NCBI RefSeq assembly: GCF_024704365.1
Contig: NZ_JAJDFY010000001.1
Coordinates: forward strand, 1,655,001 to 1,719,000
Reading direction: 5' to 3'
Origin: Thermomonas sp. S9
Lineage (GTDB): Bacteria; Pseudomonadota; Gammaproteobacteria; Xanthomonadales; Xanthomonadaceae
Length of the DNA stretch: 64,000 bases
The notes under the pieces were generated by a model. It did not search any database. It was not told where the DNA came from and saw nothing but the letters and a program-made list of their open reading frames with translations. A program made the position numbers and the translations under genes. How positions within the stretch are numbered: position 1 is the stretch's first letter; each line of letters begins with the position of its first letter. Of the stretch, positions 1-8,683 are shown in pieces.

Positions 1-627
1 CAGCAAGTAATTATCGCCACACACAGCAGCTTCGTGTTGAACAAGCTTGGTGTGGATAACGTGATCCTCTTCGGTGCGCGAGGACACATCAAACTCGACC
101 AGCTACCACCTGATACGCACGACTACTTCATGAAACTGCCGGGGCACGACACCCTGCGGCTGATCCTGGCCAAGCAAGCAATTCTGGTCGAGGGCCCCTC
201 GGATGAGTTGATCGTCCAGCGCGCTTTCAAGGATCACCATGGTGTGCCTGCGCTGGCCCGGGGTGTGGATGTGATCTCGGTGAACTCCCTGGCCTTCAAG
301 CGGTTCCTGCAGATCGCTGCACGTCTGGATATCCCAGCCCGTGTAGTGACCGACAACGACGGCGATGTGGCCGTCCTGCAGGAACGCTATAACGATTTCC
401 TGAACTACATCTACTATGACTCCGATGAGGACGCTCCCTCGCTGGAACAACAGTTGATAAAGGCCAATACCCTGGCGCAGTTGAATCTGGTCCTGGATAA
501 GACGTTCGCCGACGAGGCGGCGCTGTTGAAGTTCATGAAGGGCAACAAGACCGATACTGCTCTGGCCATCTTCAACAGCCCCCACTCGATCGTGTATCCG
601 GACTATGTCCAGCGTGCCATCGCCTAA
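1..627 (+). CDS. OLD-family ATPase/TOPRIM nuclease, C-terminal part (5' end outside window)
   Basis: The gene enters the window in frame 1, so only its last 208 residues are visible. The first residues read IIATHSS, the switch-histidine region of an ABC-type ATPase. About 50 residues later a TOPRIM domain begins (LVEGPSDE with the catalytic Glu, then DNDGD as the second acidic motif). ATPase followed by TOPRIM is the architecture of OLD nucleases. The stop overlaps the downstream UvrD-like helicase gene by 23 bases; OLD plus UvrD is the layout of class 2 OLD nucleases and of the Gabija anti-phage pair GajA/GajB. The assignment to OLD is firm; a Gabija role is inferred from the pairing, because the ATPase half cannot be inspected. 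Confidence 0.85.
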   Translation, partial: QQVIIATHSSFVLNKLGVDNVILFGARGHIKLDQLPPDTHDYFMKLPGHDTLRLILAKQAILVEGPSDELIVQRAFKDHHGVPALARGVDVISVNSLAFKRFLQIAARLDIPARVVTDNDGDVAVLQERYNDFLNYIYYDSDEDAPSLEQQLIKANTLAQLNLVLDKTFADEAALLKFMKGNKTDTALAIFNSPHSIVYPDYVQRAIA

Positions 628-1693
628 TCAGGTACTGCTCTCGGCCGCCGGTTCCGGCAAGACGACGATGTTAGTGCGCCAGGCGCTGGCGCGCCCGCAA
701 CGCCGGATCGCCATCATCACCTACACTCTGGAAAATCTGGAGGAGATCCGTCAGGCTTTCGATCGCCACGCCGGCACGGTCCCCGTCCACGTCACGCTAT
801 ACAGCTGGTATGGCTTTCTTCTGCGCGAGTGCATCCGGCCTTATCAACCCGCACTTTGCGCCCAACCAAGGGTTGAATCCTTCCTCTTCGTTGAGGGCAG
901 GACCAACAACCGTGCCCCGCGCACCCAGGTGGCTCGCCACTATCTCGCCGGGGATAAGATGTACTCCGACCGCGCCGCTGACTTTGCCGTGCGATGTGAT
1001 GAGCTCACGCGAGGTAAGGTCATCGAGCGCCTAACGGCCATGTACGATGAGCTCTACATAGATGAGATCCAGGATCTGGCTGGCTACGACTTGGACTTGG
1101 TCGAGCGCCTGCTCACCAGCGGAATTGAAATCACGCTGGTGGGTGATATCCGCCAGGCAACCTATGCCACGAACCACTCTCCCCGTCATCAGCAGTACCG
1201 GGGCGTAGCCATGGTGCAGCTGTTCCAGGATTGGCAGACACGCAACCTGTGCCAGATCCAGCATCGGGTGGTTAGCCACCGCTGCGCGCAGTCACTGTGT
1301 GATCTGGCAGATGCGCTGTATCCGAACCTGCCCCGGACCCAGTCAGGCAACACCGACGTGACTGGGCACGACGGTATTTATGTGGTGACACCGAACTTGG
1401 TGCAAAAGTATGTGCTGCAGTATGCCCCAACCGTCCTGCGGCATGACCGCCGCGAAACCTGCGATGGCTATTCTGCGGTCAATTTCGGTCAGGCTAAGGG
1501 GCGGACGTATTCGCGCGTGCTGATCTATCCCAATGGCCCCCTGACTCTGTTCCTGCGCACCGCCGACGCCTCCCGTATCACCTCACCGGCCAGGTACTAC
1601 GTGGCCTTGACGCGGGCACGGCAGAGCGTGGCCTTTGTGATGGCCGGCGCCTGTGCCTGGCCGGGGCACCAGGTCTATGAATCCCCAGACTAG
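605..1693 (+). CDS. UvrD-like superfamily 1 helicase, Gabija GajB-like
   Basis: This 362-residue protein has superfamily 1 helicase motifs in order: Walker A AAGSGKTT at residues 14-21, DEIQDL (motif II) at about 153-158, GDIRQAT (motif III) at about 180-186 and YVALTRAR (motif VI) near 332-339. It is shorter than UvrD/PcrA (about 700 residues) and somewhat shorter than characterised GajB proteins, so the accessory 2B-type insertions are reduced or absent. The ATG at 605 lies inside the end of the OLD gene, suggesting coupled translation. In known class 2 OLD loci the helicase partners the nuclease in defence against phage; that role is inference here. No third gene of the system is visible downstream. 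Confidence 0.85.
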   Translation: MSSVPSPNQVLLSAAGSGKTTMLVRQALARPQRRIAIITYTLENLEEIRQAFDRHAGTVPVHVTLYSWYGFLLRECIRPYQPALCAQPRVESFLFVEGRTNNRAPRTQVARHYLAGDKMYSDRAADFAVRCDELTRGKVIERLTAMYDELYIDEIQDLAGYDLDLVERLLTSGIEITLVGDIRQATYATNHSPRHQQYRGVAMVQLFQDWQTRNLCQIQHRVVSHRCAQSLCDLADALYPNLPRTQSGNTDVTGHDGIYVVTPNLVQKYVLQYAPTVLRHDRRETCDGYSAVNFGQAKGRTYSRVLIYPNGPLTLFLRTADASRITSPARYYVALTRARQSVAFVMAGACAWPGHQVYESPD

Positions 1694-2135
1694 TGGGCGC
1701 GTCCGACGGCTTGGCACGGCCGTGAGGATTCCGTCATACGGATGCGTCAAGTCACCAGCCCGGGATTGCCCTTCATTGGTTCGTGATCACCTTGATGCTT
1801 GCAACGAGCACGCTCGCGCCGGCGCAGGCTCTTGCCGATGCGTTGGCAGCGCTGAAGGACGCCCACGCCGTGGCGACCGACAAATGGCGACGGATCAGCG
1901 TCGGCCTGTGGGGCTTGGCGGCGCTTAGCACGGGCCTAGGGAGGTGTGTTCGCCCTTGGCTTGACGAGCTGAAGCGTTCGGAGGGCGGCACTGCCGCTCT
2001 CCGTTCTACTTGAGGGTCGGCAGCCGCCACTCCCCTACCCCCGATAAATCTCCCTTATCTCGAATGCGTTGCCACCGGCGTTGGAACCCCACGATTGACC
2101 AGACCAAGCGCTACAGAAACCGGTGGAGCGCATAG
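1694..2135. other. 442-bp stretch without a supported gene
   Basis: No recognisable gene, RNA or repeat lies between the helicase stop and the convergent hypothetical gene. A 76-codon plus-strand frame (1783-2013) has an Ala-rich, mildly hydrophobic N-terminus and could be a decayed small membrane protein, but it has no convincing ribosome-binding site or family signature. The stretch may be a joint between the defence pair and the neighbouring block. Confidence 0.4.
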
Positions 2136-2864
2136 TCAACGGTGGAATTCCTTCGCGAGCGCGATCGAGATTAATGCCTGCCCCATGTCGCCGAATAGCC
2201 AGAGGTAACGCTCTGGATCGAGCACAAAATCGGCCGGTGCTTGCGTGAGCGTGTTAGAAAGCTGGGTGACTACGTCCTCAAGTACGAGCCGGGCCGCGGC
2301 GTTCAGGCCGTCGGTGCTGACGGGGTTGGGCTGCGTCGCCTTAATGGCGCCCTCCCGCACCCATGCCCCCATCTGCGTGCCCGCGTTGCCATGCTCGGCA
2401 AACATGCTGATGTGGTTCACCAAGCGCTGCCGGCGCAGCGCGACGAAGTCTCGGATGGCCGCTTCCCTCGCCGGCGACGACAGTCCTCGGACCGCCTCGA
2501 ATTCCTGTTGTGCCTGCTCGGCTTCGAGTCGGTCGCGCCGGTCAATCACGCGCCGCATGACGGCGGCAACCTGCTGCTGCATGCGGCCGCTTTGGAGCAC
2601 CGCTTGCCCCAGGTAGTCCGGGCCGACCTGGTCGCCGATCAGCGCATGGTCGAATTCGTGGATCGTCCAGTCGTCGCCGTAGCGCGTCTTCAGCGGGTCG
2701 ACGTGGACCACCACGGTGCGATCGGCCGTGTCAGGCGCGGCCTGTCCCAACCGGATGGTCCAGCACTGCAGGTCGAGCAGCGACAAGTAGGCCAGGACTT
2801 GCCCGGCACGAAGGCAGAGGACGATGGTGTGACCGAGCCCGGTTGAGGGTCGGCAGGGATTCAT
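2136..2864 (-). CDS. Hypothetical protein of unknown function
   Basis: I do not recognise this protein (242 residues from the ATG at 2864; an upstream in-frame ATG at 2936 would add 24 residues of less protein-like sequence). The N-terminal third has short hydrophobic strands (VLAYLSLLDLQCWTIRL), the middle a charged helical stretch rich in Gln, Arg and Glu (about 115-160), and the C-terminus is mixed. There is no signal peptide, Cys motif or membrane segment. Neither start has a clear ribosome-binding site. It lies just downstream of a broken kfrA-like gene on the same strand, so it may be mobile-element cargo. The long open frame and coding-like composition are the main support. Confidence 0.5.
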   Translation of the reverse strand: MNPCRPSTGLGHTIVLCLRAGQVLAYLSLLDLQCWTIRLGQAAPDTADRTVVVHVDPLKTRYGDDWTIHEFDHALIGDQVGPDYLGQAVLQSGRMQQQVAAVMRRVIDRRDRLEAEQAQQEFEAVRGLSSPAREAAIRDFVALRRQRLVNHISMFAEHGNAGTQMGAWVREGAIKATQPNPVSTDGLNAAARLVLEDVVTQLSNTLTQAPADFVLDPERYLWLFGDMGQALISIALAKEFHR

Positions 2865-2971
2865 GCAAAAAACAGCCGTTCGGCGCCTAACCTTCTGATG
2901 TGAAGGGATTTTGGCTGCCAGGCGCAGTGGATTCATAGCGAAAGCTTGCGCTCCATCATGCCGGCCACAGG

Positions 2972-3553
2972 CTAGGTCTTTCGAGTCTGCCGGGATGGGA
3001 CTGTCGATCGTTCCGGCGTTTCGGGCTTGTCTTCCTGTAAGCGCAATTGCGCGAGCAACTGCTCCAACGTCTCCAACCGGACGCCGGCGCGCAGCGCCTC
3101 CGCTTCAGCATGCTCGCGGCGCTCCCGTTCCTTCGCGGCGTCCGTGCGGGCGCCGGTCAGTTCGGTGTGTGCGGCTTCCAAGGCCTGGAGATCTTGCGCC
3201 CACCGTGCCTGCAGGGCCTGGTGCTCCACCGCTGTCTGTCGCAATGCGTCCAATTCCTGTTGCTGGGCTTGCGCCGCTTGGCGGGTTTGCGTCAATTCCC
3301 GTTCCAGGCGGCCGTGCCGTTCGAGCCACTGACTGTTGTCGCGGTTCAGTTGCAGCAGCTCGTGGTTCTTGGCGGTCAGGGCCTCATTGGCCTGACGCAG
3401 GGCGACCTGCAGTTCCTGGACCTGGTGTTCGTGCCGGCGCTGTTCCTGGTCACGCTGCTCCTTGACCGAGGTTCGGTAATGTTCCAGCGCCTCGCGGGCA
3501 TGCTGGTGCCATGCGCCGCACTGGCCGTTGCCGTTGTGTTGGCTAGTCGCGCG
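2972..3553 (-). pseudogene. kfrA-like plasmid DNA-binding protein, 5'-truncated
   Basis: Reading from just inside the stop codon at 3554-3556, about 190 residues form one long coiled coil dense in Glu, Gln, Arg and Ala (LNRDNSQWLERHGRLEREL is typical), ending in a basic RQTRKT tail. This is the C-terminal two thirds of KfrA-type proteins, partition-associated DNA-binding proteins of plasmids and integrative elements. The N-terminal helix-turn-helix domain is absent and the frame contains no ATG; the only start-like codon near the middle is TTG at 3295. The gene is therefore cut off at about 3555, next to the mercury block, which marks a recombination joint. A functional protein is unlikely. 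Confidence 0.7.
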
Positions 3554-3750
3554 TTATGAAATTGCGCCCGAACGGGCCTTACGTCGTGCCCGTCGTGCGT
3601 CGCGAGAATTCCCGCACCTCCCTGGATGACATCAGGGCGCCGATGACGATCTCGGCGCAATTCACATCACACCTCGCGCTAGACAACATCGATGTGGGCG
3701 ATTTTCCGGAACCGTACGAAAACGAACTGATCTTGAGCTGCGTAGCGTGG

Positions 3751-3972
3751 TTAACCCGTGCTGTCACAGCAGGAACTGTTTTGCTGGATGGGCGGACACG
3801 GCACGGTGCCGTACGAGCAAAAAACACAACAGTCGCCCGGCTTGGGTTTCAGTAGCTCGCCGCAGCCCACGCACTCGTACAAGAACTGGCACGCCGTCGT
3901 CGGCATGGTTTCGACAGCCTGATGTCCACACTGCGGGCACGTCAGCGTGCTCTGCAACTGCAACTCAGCCAC
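3751..3972 (-). CDS. GDCCVxC-domain small cysteine-rich protein of mercury loci
   Basis: This 73-residue protein has two CxxC pairs like a zinc ribbon (CPQCGHQ near residue 12, CVGCGEL near 34) followed by the family hallmark GDCCVFCSYGTVPCPP (about 46-61). It belongs to the GDCCVxC (seleno)protein family often found beside mercury or arsenic genes; some relatives carry selenocysteine, but here every family Cys is encoded by TGT or TGC. Its function is unproven; binding of soft metals is a reasonable inference. It starts with GTG at 3972, overlapping the end of merP by 8 bases, so it is the last gene of the merT-merP operon. Confidence 0.8.
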   Translation of the reverse strand: MAELQLQSTLTCPQCGHQAVETMPTTACQFLYECVGCGELLKPKPGDCCVFCSYGTVPCPPIQQNSSCCDSTG

Positions 3973-4252
3973 CCTTTGCCCTCACGCTGGCAGGAAAGCC
4001 GGCGTCCGTAATGGCACGCGTTACGACAGGCAAGCTTGTTCGCTCCGCGTCGAACGTCACGACCACTGTTCCCGCCTGGGTATTCACCTGCCTGCCCGTC
4101 ACGCCCGGCACTTGGTCCAAGGCCTTCTCGATGGTGATGCTGCAAGCGGGACAGGTCATGTTCTTGACGTTGAGTACGACCTGCTTGGGTGTCGCCGCGA
4201 TCGCCACGCCGACCCACGCCATCATCACCAAGCCCAATATGGATTTGCGCAT
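3965..4252 (-). CDS. merP: Periplasmic mercuric-ion-binding protein MerP
   Basis: MerP collects Hg(II) in the periplasm and passes it to the inner-membrane carrier MerT. The 95-residue product has a signal peptide (about 1-19, ending AIA) and one heavy-metal-associated fold with the binding loop NMTCPACS at about residues 30-37, both Cys present. Length and layout match MerP (about 91 residues). It follows merT by 10 bases and overlaps the GDCCVxC gene. A second, more canonical merP lies at 21215. This copy is more divergent and its operon has no merA, so it may deliver metal for reduction by the merA in the other block. Confidence 0.9.
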   Translation of the reverse strand: MRKSILGLVMMAWVGVAIAATPKQVVLNVKNMTCPACSITIEKALDQVPGVTGRQVNTQAGTVVVTFDAERTSLPVVTRAITDAGFPASVRAKGG

Positions 4253-4262
4253 CGATCAACTC

Positions 4263-4618
4263 CTACAGAAACCAGCCTACGTAATAGGGGAACAGCAGCA
4301 ACAAGCCGATCAGCACCGTGGCGATCCACAGCCAACGCCTGCGGCGATACAGAACCCGAGGATCCACGCATTCTCCGTCGGTACGGCAGCGTGACGCCGG
4401 CCCATAGAGGGCCCAGAAAGCCAGACCCAAGCACCCCAGCGTGGCGGCACTGAACCAAGGTCGCCAGGCATCCAGCGCGGTGAGGTTGGCAATCCATGCG
4501 CCGCTGATGCCCAGCAGCACCAAAACCAGAGGCACCACGCAGCACACGGATGCCGCGAAGGCGGCAAGACTCGCCGCAATGATGGCGGAAGGGAGGATCT
4601 GGCAGGGAGTCTGGCCAT
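4263..4618 (-). pseudogene. merT: Mercuric transport protein MerT, apparent one-base deletion near 4587
   Basis: The frame from about 4590 to 4263 encodes a MerT core: first membrane helix with the Cys pair VCCVVPLV, then GAWIANLTALDAWRP, the cytoplasmic Cys pair CRTDGEC and a last helix ending at WFL. This frame has no good start; a GTG at 4547 would delete the first helix. An ATG at 4618 opens a different frame. Restoring one C to the CC run at 4587-4588 joins ATG 4618 to the core and gives 118 residues, close to the usual 116. The ATG lies about seven bases past the promoter -10 box, so the mRNA may be nearly leaderless. True mutation and consensus error cannot be told apart here. Confidence 0.75.
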
Positions 4619-4624
4619 GGGCGC

Positions 4625-4656
4625 ATACTACGGTCCGTACCTTGGTACGGAGTCAA
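4625..4656 (-). promoter_or_regulatory. MerR-type promoter/operator for merT-merP
   Basis: On the minus strand a -35 box TTGACT (4656-4651) is followed after about 20 bases by TAGTAT (4630-4625). The spacer contains the dyad GTACCAAGGTAC. Over-long spacers with a central dyad are the mark of promoters remodelled by MerR-family activators. The divergent merR starts only four bases beyond the -35 box. Confidence 0.75.
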
Positions 4657-4659
4657 GTC

Positions 4660-5061
4660 ATGGCCGCGAGCCCCCTCACTATCAGCAAACTGGCGGCTTC
4701 CGCCGGGGTGCACGTCGAAACCGTGCGCTACTACCAGCGCCGCCGACTGTTGCCGGAACCCCAGCGACCCCAAGGCGGTTTTCGCCACTATGGCTCGGCT
4801 GATGTCGCCCGCCTGCAGTTCATCCGGCGCGCCCAGGCGATGGGTTTTACCCTGGATGAAATTGCCGGGCTGTTGGAGATCAAAGGCAAGCGCGCTTGCG
4901 AACAAACGCGTCAACTGACCGCGCTCAAGCTGGTCGATGTTCGCCAACGACTCGATGCATTACACCGGTTGGAAGTCGATCTGATGAGCCTCATCGCCGA
5001 ATGCAGTCAGGCGCCGGGCGGCGGTTCATGTCCGACACTCGAACTTCTCGATCGATCGTGA
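4660..5061 (+). CDS. merR: MerR-family mercury-responsive regulator
   Basis: The 133-residue protein has an N-terminal winged helix (LTISKLAASAGVHVETVRYY), the [16 protein letters not shown] wing typical of MerR, a dimerisation helix, and Cys residues where Hg(II) sensors carry them: one at the start of the helix (KRACEQTR) and two near the C-terminus (AECSQ and GSCPTL). Three Cys in this pattern favour Hg(II). The ATG at 4660 is chosen because the upstream part of the longer frame runs through merT on the other strand and because the start abuts the divergent promoter. It should repress and, with mercury, activate the merT-merP-GDCCVxC operon. Confidence 0.9.
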   Translation: MAASPLTISKLAASAGVHVETVRYYQRRRLLPEPQRPQGGFRHYGSADVARLQFIRRAQAMGFTLDEIAGLLEIKGKRACEQTRQLTALKLVDVRQRLDALHRLEVDLMSLIAECSQAPGGGSCPTLELLDRS

Positions 5062-5134
5062 TTTGGCGAATTCCCCCGCACTGGGACCGCGGCTCCAAGC
5101 AACGAAACAGCGCCGCGCAGTCGATCCCGGATAG

Positions 5135-6537
<1,403 letters not shown>

Positions 6538-6590
6538 CACATTTGCGTCCACTATTCGTTCTCCGTGAATGAGCCACGCGGCAAGCCGTT

Positions 6591-7100
6591 CTAGCCGCGC
6601 CGAAAGATGCCTTGCAACACCAGAATTGCGGCACCGGTGACGATGGCGACATCGGCCAGATTGAATGCGGGCCAGTACCAGTCGCGCCAATGCCACTGGA
6701 TGAAATCCACCACATGCCCGCGCATGATGCGATCCACCGCATTGCCCAAGGCGCCTCCGATAAGCAAGGCGTAGGCAAGCGCCGGGGGCCATGCATGACG
6801 TGGCAGCTTGGTGAGCCAACGCGTCAACAGCGCGGCGATCGCCAGCGCAAGGAACGTCAGGACATGGCGTTGCCAGCCGCCGGCCGAGCTGAGGAAGCTG
6901 AAGGCAGCACCGGTGTTATAGGAGCGGTACCAGTTCCACCAGGAGTCGAACACGGGCACCGCCGTGTGCTCCGGCAATGCGGTCAGCACCCAGTATTTGG
7001 TGAGCTGATCGACGGCCAATACGGCGGCGGACACACCGAGCCACGGCAGCGCGCTTGGCATTCGCGGCACGCCACCCTGCGCGGTGCGTCTCTCACGCAT
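6591..7100 (-). CDS. lspA: Lipoprotein signal peptidase (signal peptidase II), metal-operon copy
   Basis: LspA cleaves prolipoprotein signal peptides in the inner membrane. The 169-residue product has four membrane helices and the two catalytic aspartate motifs: the first in [11 protein letters not shown] and the second in FNLADVAI, plus YNTGAAFS between helices 1 and 2. The ATG at 7100 overlaps the exchanger stop (ATGCGTGA). A second lspA in a metal operon is typical of lead loci, where the pbrB/pbrC gene includes an LspA domain and a companion phosphatase sequesters lead; no phosphatase is visible here. It may serve the lipoprotein CzcB-like adaptor of the same operon. Confidence 0.9.
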   Translation of the reverse strand: MRERRTAQGGVPRMPSALPWLGVSAAVLAVDQLTKYWVLTALPEHTAVPVFDSWWNWYRSYNTGAAFSFLSSAGGWQRHVLTFLALAIAALLTRWLTKLPRHAWPPALAYALLIGGALGNAVDRIMRGHVVDFIQWHWRDWYWPAFNLADVAIVTGAAILVLQGIFRRG

Positions 7101-8340
7101 GATTGCGCTCACGGGTCTGCCACGCCGCTCGCAGCAGCGCGGGAAGGCGCCGGGCGTCACGCGCCAGGAGCATGCCCGCCAGTGCCAGATAGAGCCAGGC
7201 GATGGCCGTCAGCACGAAGATTTCCTGCTCGGGGTTGGATTGATAGAAGAACGCCAGCATCAGCTGCCCGACGAACAGCACCGCCAACGCCACGGCGCCA
7301 ACCAGGCTCAGCCGCATGCGCAGCAGCAATGCCAGTGCGAACATCGATTGCGCGGCGGTCAGGAAGAATTCCTCGTGCTGGCGTGCGTCCAATGGCAGCG
7401 AGGTCAACTCACCGGCACCAATGCTCATGGCAATCGGCAGCATGCCCACCAGCAGGGTCCATTGATTGATCTTGTCGCTGATCATCGTGGTCAGACCGGC
7501 GCGGGCGCGGCCATCCAGCACGAACAGGATCGCGATGGTGACCGCCGGCGCTTCGCTGGCCAGCGGTGCCAGCCACTGGATCAACAGGAACTCGTCCATC
7601 CCCAGGCGTCGACCCGAAGCCACCAGCGATTCGGCGAAGGGTTCGGCCGCCAGCAGGATCACGCCTGCGGCCGCCACACTCATCACTGCCATCACCGTCC
7701 AGCGCTTGCCGGGCGACAACTGCGCGATCACCGCGCCCGGGCCCGGCTCTTCGTCTTCTTCCTCTTCTTCGTTCTCGGCCTTTGATGTGCGCCACAGGTA
7801 CAGGCAGAACAAGGCACCCAGCACGACGAAATCGAACAGGCCGATGCGGTTCTTGAGGATGATGACGAAGGCATACGCGCTCGCCAACGCAAGGAAGACG
7901 ATTTCGACCGAATTTTCGACCTGCAACGCAATCCCGCGTTGCCGCGAGCGCCACCAGTGCAACCCCACCAGCAGCGGCCAGGCAAGCCCGATCAACAGGC
8001 GATTGGCACCGGTCATGTTGGCGGCGGCGTAGGCCACATACCCGGACGCCGGATCTTGGCCGGCGCGGTAGGCGTAGTAGAAGTCCACCGCGTATTCGGG
8101 CAGCACCGTGATAAGTGCGACCACCGCCAGCACGAAGCCGGTGGCGATGTACTTCTCGGCAGCCTCCGCGCCCCACGACAGCAGGAAGCCGGCGGCCAGA
8201 ATCGCCATGCCGAACAGCACCATGTCGCCCAGGGCGCCGACGCTGCTCCCGGTCACACGCAGGTACAGCGCGGGCACGACGGCCAGCGCTGCCAACCCCA
8301 CTGGAACCACGAATTCTCGGACTGCGCTGTGTGTTCGCAT
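7093..8340 (-). CDS. Sodium/calcium exchanger-family (CaCA) membrane antiporter
   Basis: The 415-residue protein has about ten membrane helices arranged as two Na_Ca_ex repeats with acidic motifs inside helices: [11 protein letters not shown] (about 90-100) in the first and [12 protein letters not shown] (about 260) in the second. A highly acidic cytoplasmic loop ([12 protein letters not shown], about 215) separates them. These antiporters exchange Ca2+ or other cations against Na+ or H+. The ATG at 8340 is favoured over the far upstream in-frame start because sequence before it is antisense to unrelated coding. It lies between the P-II-like gene (22 bases upstream) and lspA (overlapping). 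Its substrate is unknown; the context suggests a divalent heavy metal. Confidence 0.8.
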   Translation of the reverse strand: MRTHSAVREFVVPVGLAALAVVPALYLRVTGSSVGALGDMVLFGMAILAAGFLLSWGAEAAEKYIATGFVLAVVALITVLPEYAVDFYYAYRAGQDPASGYVAYAAANMTGANRLLIGLAWPLLVGLHWWRSRQRGIALQVENSVEIVFLALASAYAFVIILKNRIGLFDFVVLGALFCLYLWRTSKAENEEEEEDEEPGPGAVIAQLSPGKRWTVMAVMSVAAAGVILLAAEPFAESLVASGRRLGMDEFLLIQWLAPLASEAPAVTIAILFVLDGRARAGLTTMISDKINQWTLLVGMLPIAMSIGAGELTSLPLDARQHEEFFLTAAQSMFALALLLRMRLSLVGAVALAVLFVGQLMLAFFYQSNPEQEIFVLTAIAWLYLALAGMLLARDARRLPALLRAAWQTRERNHA

Positions 8341-8362
8341 GACGTGCCAGCTCCCTTGGGTC

Positions 8363-8683
8363 CTACGCGGTGCCGTCGATGGGGAGTGCTTGCTCCACCG
8401 GGCTGACATAGACCCAGCCCGCGTCCGGTCGCCCCGTCCGCCCGACACGGCGGAAGATTTCCACAGCCCGGGCCACGTCTTCATCCTTGCAGAACAGCTC
8501 CATCTGCACCTCGTTGATCACCTGGTCGCCGAACTCGACCGAATACTCCTGCTCGCGTGCACTGAGTGCACGCAGCAGGCCCTTCACGTCGAACAGGCTC
8601 AGGCGCTGGAAGCCGGCGGCTTCCAGCGCGTGGATCAGGTCGGAGACCCGGTTGCGGTGCACGAACGCCTTGATCTGTTTCAT
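8363..8683 (-). CDS. P-II-like (GlnB-fold) small regulatory protein of RND metal operons
   Basis: This 106-residue protein has the GlnB fold signature: an N-terminal strand MKQIKAFVHRNRVSDLIHAL, a variable T-loop region (VKGLLRALSAREQEYSV) and a C-terminal GWVYVSPVEQAL matching the GkifV.pv segment of P-II. The T-loop lacks the Tyr-51 uridylylation context of nitrogen P-II proteins, so it is probably not a nitrogen sensor. Relatives are recurrent partners of CzcA/CusA genes. The ATG shares bases with the czcA stop (ATGA at 8683). It may sense nucleotide or metal state and act on the efflux pump; this is inference. Confidence 0.75.
   Translation of the reverse strand: MKQIKAFVHRNRVSDLIHALEAAGFQRLSLFDVKGLLRALSAREQEYSVEFGDQVINEVQMELFCKDEDVARAVEIFRRVGRTGRPDAGWVYVSPVEQALPIDGTA

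Noticed and set aside
1783..2013. 76-codon small protein after the helicase gene
   Set aside because: Weak hydrophobic character only, no ribosome-binding site; kept as an unexplained stretch.
3556..3855. 99-codon plus-strand frame between the kfrA remnant and the GDCCVxC gene
   Set aside because: Overlaps the well-supported GDCCVxC gene on the other strand and shows no family signature or ribosome-binding site.
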